A DNA stretch of 64,000 nucleotides from positions 124,001 to 188,000 of the forward strand of contig NZ_JADLRJ010000001.1 in NCBI RefSeq assembly GCF_015477355.1. Direction: 5' to 3'. Within the stretch, counting starts at the first letter, position 1. Each line of letters begins with the position of its first letter. Below, in pieces: positions 35,384-43,666 of this stretch. Source of the stretch: Nocardia blacklockiae. GTDB lineage: Bacteria > Actinomycetota > Actinomycetes > Mycobacteriales > Mycobacteriaceae. The position numbers and the translations under genes were made by a program. The notes below the pieces were generated by a model, which worked only from the letters and a program-made list of their open reading frames with translations, was not told the origin of the DNA and did no database searches.

Positions 35384-36590
35384 GGACCTTGCCGCCTTTC
35401 ATCACGAACCGCACGTCCTGGGTGACGGTGATGTCGCGCAACGGATCCCCGGGCACCGCGATGACGTCGGCGAGCAGTCCCTCGGCCAGCCGGCCGCGGT
35501 CGGGCGCGTCGATCAGCTCGGCGGCGCGCACCGTCGCCGCGCGCAGCACGTCGGCCGGTTCCAGCCCGCGCTCGACCAGCGCCACCAGCTCATCGGCGTT
35601 GCGCCCGTGCGGAATCGCCGGTGCGTCGGTGCCCACGGCGATCCGCACGCCCGCCTCGTAGGCGGCGCGCACCGACGCCCGCGCCTTCGGGAACATCTCG
35701 GCCGCCTTGGCCTGCAACGCCGGGTCGGCCTTGGACACGTCCATGGCGTCGGCGAGCCGGGTGGTGGGGACGAGCCAGGTGTTCGCCTCCACCATCAGCT
35801 CGATGGTCTCGTCGTCGATGAGGAAACCGTGCTCGATGCAGTCGATCCCCGCCGCCACAGCGTGTTTCACCGCGTCCGCGCCGTGCGTGTGGGCGGCGAC
35901 CTTGAGCCCGCGCCGGTGCGCCTCGTCGACGATCGCGCGCAGCTCCTCGTCCGAATAATGTTGTGCCCCGGGTGCTCCGGTGAGCGACATGACGCCGCCG
36001 GAGACGCAGATCTTGATCAGCTGCGCGCCGTGCTTGATCTGGTACCGCACCGCCTTGCGGACCTCGTCGACGCCGTTGGCGATGCCCTCCTCGAGGGTCA
36101 GCTTCAGCACGTCGGGCGCGAAGGCGGAGAACATGGTCGGGTCCAGGTGGCCGCCGGTCGGGGTGATGGCATGGCCGGCGGGGACGATGCGCGGACCCTC
36201 GATCCAGCCCTGGTCGATCGCCTTGCCCAAGGCCACGTCCAGTAGATAGCCGCCCGTCTTGACGAACAGGCCGAGGTTGCGCACGGTGGTGAACCCGGCG
36301 CGCAGGGTGCGGCGGGCGTTGCCGACCGCGCGCAGCATGCGCAGCGCCGGATCGTCTTTCACGCTCGAGGACAGGCCCGTCTCGCCCCGGCCGCCCATCA
36401 GGAGGTTGACCTCCATGTCCATCAGGCCGGGCAGCAGGATCAGGTCGCCGAGGTCGATCACCTCGTCGCTGCCGGCGCGCGCGGCGCCGCCGACGCCCGC
36501 GATCCGGTCGCCGTCGATGCGCAGGATGCCGGGCCGCACGATCTCGCCGGAATCGACGTCGAGCAGCCCCGCCGCTCTGAGGGTCAGCAT
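35367..36590 (-). CDS. Amidohydrolase-superfamily protein lacking the HxH motif
   Basis: A 407-residue protein of the imidazolonepropionase/Xaa-Pro dipeptidase group. The metal-bridging Lys lies in LIKICVSGG, followed by AAHTHG, CIEHG and GTDAP, which are intact. The first motif, normally D-x-H-x-H after PGL, reads GLMDMEVNLL, so both histidines are replaced by Glu and Asn. Activity may therefore need one metal, or differ. It overlaps the NTF2-like gene and follows DUF1330 by 7 bp in the same operon. Confidence 0.82.
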   Translation of the reverse strand: MLTLRAAGLLDVDSGEIVRPGILRIDGDRIAGVGGAARAGSDEVIDLGDLILLPGLMDMEVNLLMGGRGETGLSSSVKDDPALRMLRAVGNARRTLRAGFTTVRNLGLFVKTGGYLLDVALGKAIDQGWIEGPRIVPAGHAITPTGGHLDPTMFSAFAPDVLKLTLEEGIANGVDEVRKAVRYQIKHGAQLIKICVSGGVMSLTGAPGAQHYSDEELRAIVDEAHRRGLKVAAHTHGADAVKHAVAAGIDCIEHGFLIDDETIELMVEANTWLVPTTRLADAMDVSKADPALQAKAAEMFPKARASVRAAYEAGVRIAVGTDAPAIPHGRNADELVALVERGLEPADVLRAATVRAAELIDAPDRGRLAEGLLADVIAVPGDPLRDITVTQDVRFVMKGGKVHVDKR

Positions 36591-36597
36591 GGTCCGC

Positions 36598-36885
36598 TCA
36601 GCCCAGCCCGGAGACGATGGCGGCGTTGGTGTCGGCGGCTCGCTGCCGCAGCCGCGCGGCGTTCTGGTAGGCCTCGGAGTGGTACCAGGCGCGCGCGTCC
36701 TCGACCGAGTCGAATTCGAGGATCACGGTCTGGTCGCCGTGCCACCGGCCCTCGAGCACCTCCGGCCGCGACTCGACCGCGAGCACCCGCACGCCCTTGG
36801 TGGCGGGTCCGGCGGCCTCCGCGTAGGCGCGCATGCCCTCGGGGTCCTTGACGGCTTCGGTGAAGATGACGTAGCCCTTGGGCAT
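36598..36885 (-). CDS. DUF1330 family protein
   Basis: A 95-residue dimeric alpha/beta-barrel (ferredoxin-like) protein matching DUF1330. GYVIFTEAVKDPEGMRAYAEAA, the EGRWHGDQTVILEFDSVEDARAWYHSEAY region and the ending NAAIVSGL are family hallmarks. Activity is unknown for the family. Its ATG follows directly the stop codon of the previous gene (36886), so translation is coupled. Confidence 0.85.
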   Translation of the reverse strand: MPKGYVIFTEAVKDPEGMRAYAEAAGPATKGVRVLAVESRPEVLEGRWHGDQTVILEFDSVEDARAWYHSEAYQNAARLRQRAADTNAAIVSGLG

Positions 36886-37467
36886 TCAGACCACCTGCTC
36901 TCGGTCGTTTCGTCGGGTGTCGATCGGTACGGCGTCGTGTCCGCCGGGCTTCGGCTCGACGCCGAAGGTGTTGAACGCCATGGCCATCAGGCCGTAGCCG
37001 CCGACGGTGAAGATCAGGTCCATGCGCTGCTGCTCGTCGAGCCGCTCGCCGAGCTCGTCCCACACCGCGTCGGACAGCTGCGACCGCTCGCGCAGTTCGG
37101 CGACCGCGTCGAGCACCGTCTGCTCGAAGGCGTCGGCGAGGCGGCCGCGCCGGATCCCGTCGATGTCGGCGTCGGTCAGGCCGACCTGCGGGGCGATGTC
37201 GACATGGCTCTGCCACTCGTAGGCGCAGCCGCTCAGATGCGCCACCCGCAGCACCGCCAGCTCCCGGATCCGGGGCGGCAGGGTGGAGCGGAACAGTAGG
37301 TAGACACCGAAATTCAGGAACGCCTCGGTCAGGTCGGGGTGCCGGACCAGGGTGGACATCGCGGGCCCGGCCCCGGCGGGATTGCGCCGGGCGCGCGGTA
37401 GTAACGGCCGCAACGCGGCGCGGGTCCGGTCGTCCCACTGGTCGTCCGGCAGCGGCGGCACGCGCAT
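36886..37467 (-). CDS. Carboxymuconolactone decarboxylase-family protein
   Basis: A 193-residue AhpD/CMD-fold protein. RELAVLRVAHLSGCAYEWQSHVDIA contains the single conserved Cys and His of the E-x-x-x-x-x-x-C-x-x-x-x-x-H type; the usual CxxC is absent. AhpD-like peroxidase activity is thus unlikely; isomerase/decarboxylase-type use is possible. The ATG at 37467 has AGAGGAG 5 nt upstream; a GTG at 37482 would add five residues. It is the first gene of the six-gene operon. Confidence 0.82.
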   Translation of the reverse strand: MRVPPLPDDQWDDRTRAALRPLLPRARRNPAGAGPAMSTLVRHPDLTEAFLNFGVYLLFRSTLPPRIRELAVLRVAHLSGCAYEWQSHVDIAPQVGLTDADIDGIRRGRLADAFEQTVLDAVAELRERSQLSDAVWDELGERLDEQQRMDLIFTVGGYGLMAMAFNTFGVEPKPGGHDAVPIDTRRNDREQVV

Positions 37468-37482
37468 CCGCACTCCTCTCAC

Positions 37483-37497
37483 GAGAATTATATTCTC
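37483..37497 (-). promoter_or_regulatory. GAGAAT operator with -10, site B
   Basis: GAGAATTATATTCTC, identical to site A. On the reverse strand it contains a perfect -10 TATAAT (37492-37487), 20 nt before the carboxymuconolactone decarboxylase-like ATG. A repressor here would cover the -10 of the six-gene operon. Confidence 0.8.
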
Positions 37498-37564
37498 AAT
37501 TTCTAACCATTAGATTTCCATGCGGGCGCTCCGGAGTCAATCTCGCGATCGGACGGGAATCGTG

Positions 37565-38548
37565 CTAGCGGGCGGTCGGGTCGATGAGGACCTTGCCCAC
37601 GGCGTGGCCGTCGGCGACCAGGCGCAGGGCGTCGGCCGTGCGCTCCAGGGGATAGGTGCTGCCGATGTGCGGGCGGATCCGGCCGGTGGCGAGCAGCCCG
37701 GTCCACTCCGCCTCGGTGCGCCGGAACTCGGCCGGGTCGATGTCCTGGAACTGGAAGCCCACGACGTGAATTCCCTTGACCAGCACGAGGTTCAACGGGA
37801 TGCGGGGGATGACGCCGGAGGCGTAGCCGAGGGTGACGAACCGCCCGCCGCGCCCGAGCGACCGCAGCGCGGGCTCCGACAGATCGCCGCCGACGGGGTC
37901 GAGGACCGCGTGCGCGCCGTCGGGCACGGCCGCGCGCAGGGCGGTGCGCAGCGCGGGCCCGGCGCCGACGGCCCGGTGGTCGATCAGGTGGCGGGCACCA
38001 TGCGCGGCGGCGGCCGCCAGTTTCTCCGGCGTCGAGGCCACGGCCGTGACCTCGGCGCCGAGCAGGGTGGCCAGTCGCACGGCGGCCAGGCCCACCCCGC
38101 CGCCCGCGCCGAGCACGATCACCCGGTCGCCGCGCCGGACGCGGGCGACCGAGCGCAGGGCGTGATAGGCGGTCCGGTGCGCGACCCCGGCGGCCGCGGC
38201 GACGCGGTCGTCGACGCCGTCGGGAATGCGGGCCACGGCCGCGGCGTCCACGACGACCTCCTCGGCGAACGCCCCGTGGAGGCCGGTGCCCGTGACGCGG
38301 TCGCCGACCGCGAACCCGCTCACCCGCGCGCCGAGTTCGATGACGGCTCCGGCGAATTCGCTGCCCGGGACGAACGGCGGCGGCACGGTGAGCTGATACC
38401 GGTTCGCGATCAGCAGCACGTCCGGATAGTTGACGGCCGCCGCCGAAACCCGCACCCGCACTTGACCCGCGTTCACGGCAGGACTCGGAAGCTCCTGCAC
38501 CGCAACGACTTCCGGTGGACCGTAGCGGAGGCAGACGGCCGCGCGCAC
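37565..38548 (-). CDS. MDR-family zinc-independent NADPH:quinone reductase-like enzyme
   Basis: A 327-residue medium-chain reductase. It has the N-terminal GroES-like fold and a Rossmann motif VIVLGAGGGVGLAAVRLATLLGAEV, and lacks the four structural zinc cysteines. It should reduce quinones, enones or enoyl-CoA-type substrates with NADPH. The GTG start lies 1 bp after the enoyl-CoA hydratase stop. It is last of the four-gene operon beginning with the acyl-CoA dehydrogenase. Confidence 0.85.
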   Translation of the reverse strand: MRAAVCLRYGPPEVVAVQELPSPAVNAGQVRVRVSAAAVNYPDVLLIANRYQLTVPPPFVPGSEFAGAVIELGARVSGFAVGDRVTGTGLHGAFAEEVVVDAAAVARIPDGVDDRVAAAAGVAHRTAYHALRSVARVRRGDRVIVLGAGGGVGLAAVRLATLLGAEVTAVASTPEKLAAAAAHGARHLIDHRAVGAGPALRTALRAAVPDGAHAVLDPVGGDLSEPALRSLGRGGRFVTLGYASGVIPRIPLNLVLVKGIHVVGFQFQDIDPAEFRRTEAEWTGLLATGRIRPHIGSTYPLERTADALRLVADGHAVGKVLIDPTAR

Positions 38549-38549
38549 C

Positions 38550-39326
38550 TCAGCGCCCCCGCCAGACCGGCGCTCGCTTCTCCACGAACGCGCGGGCGCC
38601 TTCCTGCGCGTCGTCGCTGGCGAACACCGTGCTCTGTAGTTCGAGGAGCCGCCGGTCGGCGCGCTCGGCGTCGGTGACGGCCAGCCGGACCAGTTCCTTG
38701 CACGCGGCCAGGCCCAGCGGCGCGTTGGCCGCGACCCGCTCGGCGAACTCCAGTGCGGTCGCCAGAACCCGTTCGGGTTCGACGACGGCGTTGAGCAATC
38801 CGAGTTCGTAGCCGCGCGCGGCGCTCATCGGGTCGCCGGTCAGCGTCATCTCCAGCGCGACGCTCAAGGGGATGCGGGCGCCGATCGACGTGCCGCCACC
38901 ACCGGGGAACAGTCCCCGCTTCACCTCGGGAAAAGCGAATTCCGCTGCGGCGGAGGCGATGATGATGTCCGCGCCGAGCAGCAGTTCCAGGCCGCCGCCG
39001 ACCGCGGTCCCGTTGGCCGCCCCGACGACCGGCACCGCGAGCTGCCCCCGGGTCAGGCGGGTGTAGGTCTCGATATCGGCGTCGCTGTCGTCGAACGCGG
39101 CCCCGTCGGCGAAGGCGCGCAGGTCCATGCCGGAGCAGAAGGCCCGGTCGCCGGAACCGGTGAGCACCAGCGCCCGCACGCCCGGGTCGCGCTCGGCCGT
39201 CGCGGCGGCCGCGCCGATGCCGCGCATCATCGGAACGGTCAGGGCGTTGCGGGCCCGCGGGCGGTGCAACCGCACGATCAGGACCGCGCCCTGCCGCTCG
39301 ATCAGGATGTCGTCGTTCTCGCTCAT
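38550..39326 (-). CDS. Enoyl-CoA hydratase/isomerase (crotonase family)
   Basis: A 258-residue crotonase. The oxyanion-hole segments DRAFCSGMDLRAFADG and GTAVGGGLELLLGADIIIAS are intact. In the usual Glu positions it shows FPEVKRGLFPGGGGT, so one of the two hydratase glutamates is retained and the second is not obvious. Hydration or isomerisation of an unsaturated acyl-CoA is expected. It overlaps the kinase-like gene by 4 nt. Confidence 0.85.
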   Translation of the reverse strand: MSENDDILIERQGAVLIVRLHRPRARNALTVPMMRGIGAAAATAERDPGVRALVLTGSGDRAFCSGMDLRAFADGAAFDDSDADIETYTRLTRGQLAVPVVGAANGTAVGGGLELLLGADIIIASAAAEFAFPEVKRGLFPGGGGTSIGARIPLSVALEMTLTGDPMSAARGYELGLLNAVVEPERVLATALEFAERVAANAPLGLAACKELVRLAVTDAERADRRLLELQSTVFASDDAQEGARAFVEKRAPVWRGR

Positions 39327-40369
39327 CGGTACTCGCTCGTCTCGGCGAGCTCGGCGGCGGACCGCATGAGCTCGGGCACGATCGGGCCGAACGACCGCAG
39401 TTTCACGTCGTCACCGGCCCGCTGGAAGCCCTGTTCGAGCACGATCGCGAGCTTCCACTTGGCCAGCACCAGGTAGTAGTCGAGATCGTCGACCTGGCGG
39501 CCCGACACCTCGGCGTAGTGCGCGGCCAGGTCGCCGCGGCCGGGCATGGCGTACATGTCGACGTAGCCGGCCGCGCTCGCCGCGGGCGTGCGGGTGTCCT
39601 CGGGCCAGTCCTGCAGCATCCAGCCCAGGTCGAGTTTGGGGTCGCCGACGGTGCCCATCTCCCAGTCGACGATGGCGGCGAGCCGGGCGGGCGCGCCGTC
39701 GCGGTACATGACGTTGGCGAACTGGTAGTCGCCGTGCATCACGCCCGGGATGTAGTCCAGCGGCCGGTGGGCGCGCAGCCAGTTCGTGGCCGCGTCCATG
39801 CCGTCGAGTTCGCGGTTCTTGATCCGCTCGAAAAACCTTGTCCAGCGGTCGACCTGGCGTTCGTGGAAGCCGTCGGGACGGCCCAGGTCGTGCAGGCCCA
39901 CACCGCGCCAGTCGACCCGAGCGAGCAGGGCGATGCCCTCGGCCAGCTGGTAGGCCAGCCCGGCGCGGGCGGCCAGGTCGGTGTCGAACGGCCGCGGCCA
40001 GGTCTTCTGATGGTCCATCGGCGACCAGCCGTCGACGAACCCCATCAGATAGAAGGTGCGTCCGAGTACCGAGGTGTCGATGCAGACCGCGATGGCCGGA
40101 GGGTGCGGCACGTCGGTGCGGTCCAGCGCCTCGATGATGCGCCACTCCCGCACGATGCCCCGGTCGCGGTCCGCCGGCGCGTGCGGCGGGGGAATGCGCA
40201 GTACGCTGCGGTGCTCGCCGCGGCGCAGTGCGTAGATCTCGTTCTGCGTGCCGCCGGACAGGAAGCGGGCGTGCAAGGGCGCGCCCGCGCCGGGCAGCCC
40301 CCGGCGGTCCATCCACTCGGCCAGCCGGGCCGTATCGATCGACGGTGCGGTCTGCGGTTCGGCGGTCAT
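39323..40369 (-). CDS. APH-family phosphotransferase (ACAD10/11 N-terminal-like)
   Basis: A 348-residue kinase-fold protein. Family motifs are FLSGGTQNEIYAL, the catalytic loop VMHGDYQFANVMY and IVDWEMGTVGDPKLDLGW. Eukaryotic ACAD10/11 fuse such a domain to an acyl-CoA dehydrogenase and use it on 4-hydroxyacyl-CoAs. Here the gene overlaps the acyl-CoA dehydrogenase by 4 nt. The pair may therefore process hydroxylated acyl-CoAs in the same way. Confidence 0.85.
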   Translation of the reverse strand: MTAEPQTAPSIDTARLAEWMDRRGLPGAGAPLHARFLSGGTQNEIYALRRGEHRSVLRIPPPHAPADRDRGIVREWRIIEALDRTDVPHPPAIAVCIDTSVLGRTFYLMGFVDGWSPMDHQKTWPRPFDTDLAARAGLAYQLAEGIALLARVDWRGVGLHDLGRPDGFHERQVDRWTRFFERIKNRELDGMDAATNWLRAHRPLDYIPGVMHGDYQFANVMYRDGAPARLAAIVDWEMGTVGDPKLDLGWMLQDWPEDTRTPAASAAGYVDMYAMPGRGDLAAHYAEVSGRQVDDLDYYLVLAKWKLAIVLEQGFQRAGDDVKLRSFGPIVPELMRSAAELAETSEYR

Positions 40370-41667
40370 CGGTTGCCCACCTCGTGTTCCAGATACTGCG
40401 CGTACTTCGCCAGTGCCGCTTCGCGTTTCGCCGGAATCCAGGCGGTGGGCCAGGCGCCCTCGGCGGGGGAGTGGTCGCGCAGCACCTGCTTGGCGACGGT
40501 GGCCTTGTGCACCTCGGTGGGACCGTCGGCCAGCCCCAGCACGCCCGCGCCGTGGATCATCCGGAAGAACGGCATCTCGTTGGTGACGCCGAGCGCGCCG
40601 TGCACCTGCATGGCGCGCCAGGCGATGTCGTGCAGCACGGTGGGCATGACGACCTTCACCGCCGCGATGTCCTTGCGCACCTTGCGGTAGTCGTTGTATT
40701 TGTCGATCTCCCAGGCGGTGTAGAGCACGAACAGCCGGAACTGCTGCAGCTGCGCGTAGGAGTCGGCGATGTAGCCCTGCACGAACTGCTTGTCCGCCAG
40801 GCGGGTTCCGGCGGTCCGGCGGCTCAGGGCGCGCTCGCACATCATGTCCAGCGCGCGGCGGGCCAGGCCGATGGTGCGCATGGCGTGGTGGACGCGGCCG
40901 CCGCCCAGCCGGGTCTGGGCGATGGCGAACGCCTTGCCCTCGCCGCCGAGCAGCGCGTCGCCGGGCACCCGGACCCGGTCGTAGTGGATGAGCGCGTGCT
41001 GGCCCTCGTTGTCCGGCTCGCCGTACAGCCCGACGTCGCGGACGATTCTGATGCCGGGGGTGTCGGCCGGCACCAGGAACATCGACATGCCCTCGTACAC
41101 CGCGACATCCGGGTCGGTGACCGCCATGACGATGAGGAACGCGGCGGTGCGGGCGTTGGAGGAGAAGAACTTCCAGCCGTCGATGATCCAGTCGTCGCCG
41201 TCGCGCACCGCGCGGGTGGTGAACTCCGACGGGTCCGCTCCGGCCTGTGGTTCGGTCATCGAATAGCAGGAGAACAGCTCGCCGTCGAGCAGCGGCCGCA
41301 GATACCGCCGCCGCTGCTCGGCGGTGCCGTAGTGGGCGATGATCTCCGCGTTGCCGGTGTCGGGCGCCTGGCAGCCGAACACGATCGGCGCCCACGACGA
41401 GCGGCCCAGAATCTCGTTCAGCAGTGCGAGTTTCAGCTGCCCGTACCCTTGGCCGCCCAACTCCGGACTCAGGTGCGTGGCCCACAATCCCTGCCGGCGC
41501 ACCTCCTGTTTCAGCGGCTCGATCGCCGCGCGCCGCGCGCCCGCCAGCGGCACGAATTCCTGGTGCGGCCACACCAGATCCAGCGGCTCGACCTGCTCGC
41601 GGACGAACTCGTCGGCCCAGTCCAGCCGGGCTCGGTAGTCGGGGTCGGTGTCGAAGTCCCACGCCAT
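40366..41667 (-). CDS. Acyl-CoA dehydrogenase
   Basis: A 433-residue FAD-dependent dehydrogenase. CYSMTEPQAGADPSEFTTRAV is the substrate/FAD signature, WKFFSSNARTAAFLIV follows, and HGALGVTNEMPFFRMIHGAGVLGLADG is the C-terminal signature. The long N-terminus (about 70 residues before the usual core) resembles ACAD10/11-like and actinobacterial long enzymes. It should introduce the alpha,beta double bond into the acyl-CoA made by the ligase. GAGGAGGG precedes the ATG; two GAGAAT-type sites lie just upstream. Confidence 0.9.
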   Translation of the reverse strand: MAWDFDTDPDYRARLDWADEFVREQVEPLDLVWPHQEFVPLAGARRAAIEPLKQEVRRQGLWATHLSPELGGQGYGQLKLALLNEILGRSSWAPIVFGCQAPDTGNAEIIAHYGTAEQRRRYLRPLLDGELFSCYSMTEPQAGADPSEFTTRAVRDGDDWIIDGWKFFSSNARTAAFLIVMAVTDPDVAVYEGMSMFLVPADTPGIRIVRDVGLYGEPDNEGQHALIHYDRVRVPGDALLGGEGKAFAIAQTRLGGGRVHHAMRTIGLARRALDMMCERALSRRTAGTRLADKQFVQGYIADSYAQLQQFRLFVLYTAWEIDKYNDYRKVRKDIAAVKVVMPTVLHDIAWRAMQVHGALGVTNEMPFFRMIHGAGVLGLADGPTEVHKATVAKQVLRDHSPAEGAWPTAWIPAKREAALAKYAQYLEHEVGNR

Positions 41668-41691
41668 CTTGCGCCCTCCTCTCGTCCGAGT

Positions 41692-41727
41692 GAGAATATG
41701 CTTCTTGTATCGAAGAATGCAATTCTT
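41692..41727. promoter_or_regulatory. Two GAGAAT-type sites in the divergent gap, site D
   Basis: GAGAATATGCTTCTT (41692-41706) and AAGAATGCAATTCTT (41713-41727, 6-bp perfect arms) have centres 21 bp apart, two helical turns. They lie between the starts of the acyl-CoA dehydrogenase (41667) and the TetR gene (41747). CATATT on the reverse strand (41700-41695) may be the dehydrogenase -10. Confidence 0.6.
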
Positions 41728-41746
41728 GATCAGCTGTGGAGGGCGA

Positions 41747-42424
41747 ATGACGGCGGTAGGGCCCGGCGCGCGAGCCGAGCGGAACGGAGCCGCGGCGAGC
41801 GCGCCGGGGGATGTGGCGGACCGGATCGCGCGGCAGTCGCTGGCCGCGCGGGCGGCGGACTATGCCGGTGAGGTGCGCCGATTGCTCGATGCCGCACTGG
41901 AACTCATGCGCACCGGCGGCACCGTGGCCCCGTCGCGGGTGGCCGACATCGTGGCGGCCGCGGGATTGTCCAACGACGCCTTCTACCGGCACTTCAAATC
42001 CAAGGACGCGCTGGTGGCCGCGCTGCTGGAGGACGGAACCGAGCGGCTGTACGGCTACGTCGCCCACCGGATGGGCAAGGCGCACACCCCGGCGGACCGA
42101 GTCCGGGCCTGGGTGGCGGCCATCATGGTCCAGGCCGACGCCGAGATCGCGGCGACCACCCGCGCCGTGCTGTGGAACGCGAGCGGCGCCGGCCAGGGCG
42201 TCGTCTCCGGCGCGGGCGCGGCCGGTGTGCGCCTGGCCCACCTGCTGCACGCGCCCTTCGCCGAACTTGGCAGCGCGACACCGGAATTCGACGCCTCCCT
42301 CGCCGGTCACGCCACGATCGGGAAGCTGGCCGAATTCCTCTGGGAGCGCACCGAACCCACGCCGCCCGACATCGACCACATCGCCGAAGCCTGCCTGCGC
42401 ATAGCGGCAGCCTCCGGCGGCTGA
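41747..42424 (+). CDS. TetR-family regulator divergent from the acyl-CoA dehydrogenase operon
   Basis: A 225-residue regulator. The HTH (residues about 40-85) contains VAPSRVADIVAAAGLSNDAFYRHFKSKDALV. The ATG at 41747 follows GGAGGG at 5 nt. The ligand domain is helical and Ala-rich. It sits between the acyl-CoA dehydrogenase operon and the mce operon, both with GAGAAT-type sites, so it is the second candidate for the regulon's regulator. Confidence 0.83.
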   Translation: MTAVGPGARAERNGAAASAPGDVADRIARQSLAARAADYAGEVRRLLDAALELMRTGGTVAPSRVADIVAAAGLSNDAFYRHFKSKDALVAALLEDGTERLYGYVAHRMGKAHTPADRVRAWVAAIMVQADAEIAATTRAVLWNASGAGQGVVSGAGAAGVRLAHLLHAPFAELGSATPEFDASLAGHATIGKLAEFLWERTEPTPPDIDHIAEACLRIAAASGG

Positions 42425-42755
42425 AAGAATCCAAGTTCCGTCGGTGAGAACCGTACTCTCGCGACTGTTCGTCGCAGCAGCTTCCCGATGTCCCTGTGGA
42501 ACTCGTTCGCCGGAGTGCGAGCGCACTCCGGCGGCCTGACGTCGAGGGTGTTGCCGTGGTCGGAATGTTGCTACAGTCCTCGTGTGATGGATGTATCATT
42601 CTCCGATAACGAGAATGAAACTTTCCACCCCGACGAGGAGGGGCGATGCCCGGCGCTCTCTCGACCCCCGCGACCGCAGATGCTACACAAGTGCGCGGCC
42701 TCGCGCTGAGCAAGTGCACAGCACCGGATGCGGCCGGCGCATCAGGGAGGAAACG
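42425..42755 (+). promoter_or_regulatory. Upstream region of the mce operon with sites G and E
   Basis: Site G is GAGAACCGTACTCTC (42446-42460). Site E is an everted palindrome, TCATTCTC-N7-GAGAATGA (42596-42618); each arm forms one half of a degenerate 15-bp site (42589-42603 and 42611-42625). TATCAT (42594-42599) can serve as -10. No other gene was seen in this 331-bp stretch. Confidence 0.6.
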
Positions 42756-42800
42756 ATGACCGACGCCGAGGACCGCGCCGCGCGGGAAGCGGGCTCGTGA
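42756..42800 (+). CDS. 14-residue leader peptide coupled to yrbE
   Basis: An open frame MTDAEDRAAREAGS has a very good ribosome site (AGGGAGG, 5 nt before its ATG). Its TGA overlaps the ATG of the yrbEA gene (TGATG at 42798-42802), whose own ribosome site is poor. It is therefore likely to be translated and to deliver ribosomes to yrbEA. The peptide has no membrane segment and no repeated codon typical of attenuators. Confidence 0.55.
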   Translation: MTDAEDRAAREAGS

Positions 42801-43666
42801 TGGCCGCGCCGTCGGTCACGCCGGACGGGATCGCCGAGCGGTCCGCGGTCCGTGAGATCAGGCAGTGGGCGGGCGGATACCTGCGCCGCCATCCCGGCGC
42901 CGCGCTGGAAACCGTTGGGGGACAGTTCGTTCTGGCCGTCCGCGCCGTCCAGTACCTGTTCGTCGACATCGCCCGCGGGCAGTTCCCGTTCCGGGAGTTC
43001 GTGCAGCAGGCGGTGTTCATGGCGAAGACCGCCTACGTGCCGACCATCGCGGTGGCGCTGCCGATCAGCGCCACCATGTCCATCCAGTTCGGCCTGCTCG
43101 CCGGACAGGTCGGCGCCACGTCGCTGGCCGGTGCCGCGGGCGGCTTGGCGGTGATCCGCCAGGCGGCCCCGCTGGTCACCGCGATCCTGCTGGCGGCCGC
43201 GGTCGGATCGGCCATCTGCTCGGATCTCGGCGCGCGCAAGATCCGCGAGGAGATCGATGCCATGGAGGTCATGGGCGTCTCGGCGCTGCGCGCGCTGGTG
43301 GTGCCGCGGCTGGCGGCCGGTGTCGTGGTCGCGCTCGGGCTGACCGGGCTGAGCGCGTTCGTCGGATTCCTGGCCGGATATCTGTTCAACGTCTACATCC
43401 AGGACGGTACGCCCGGCAGCTATCTGGCCACGTTCTCCTCGTTCGCCCGCGTCGGAGATCTGTATCTGGCGATGGTGAAGGCCGTGGTGTTCGGCGTCAT
43501 CGTCACCATCGTCTCGTGCGAGAAAGGGCTGAACGCCAAGGGCGGCCCGGGCGGCGTGGCGAATTCGGTCAATGCCGCGGTGGTCGCCTCGATCATCCTG
43601 CTGATGCTGGTGAACGCGGGCTTCACCGAGCTGTACACGATTCTCTTTCCGAGGACGACGCTCTGA
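42800..43666 (+). CDS. yrbEA: YrbE/MlaE-family permease, first subunit of the Mce importer
   Basis: A 288-residue permease of the MlaE family with about 5-6 membrane segments. ISATMSIQFGLLAGQVGATSLAGAAGG and IREEIDAMEVMGVSALRALVVPRL, the EQ loop that contacts the ATPase, are diagnostic. With YrbEB it forms the membrane channel of the Mce lipid importer. The ATG overlaps the leader-peptide stop. The partner ATPase MceG is not encoded in the window. Confidence 0.92.
   Translation: MAAPSVTPDGIAERSAVREIRQWAGGYLRRHPGAALETVGGQFVLAVRAVQYLFVDIARGQFPFREFVQQAVFMAKTAYVPTIAVALPISATMSIQFGLLAGQVGATSLAGAAGGLAVIRQAAPLVTAILLAAAVGSAICSDLGARKIREEIDAMEVMGVSALRALVVPRLAAGVVVALGLTGLSAFVGFLAGYLFNVYIQDGTPGSYLATFSSFARVGDLYLAMVKAVVFGVIVTIVSCEKGLNAKGGPGGVANSVNAAVVASIILLMLVNAGFTELYTILFPRTTL

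Noticed and set aside
36886-37467. AhpD-type peroxidase assignment
   Set aside because: The needed CxxC pair is absent; only one Cys is seen in the core motif.
39323-42526. A possible fusion protein joining the APH kinase with upstream sequence
   Set aside because: The frame runs through the acyl-CoA dehydrogenase in another phase. A clear ATG at 40369, overlapping the dehydrogenase stop, marks the real start.
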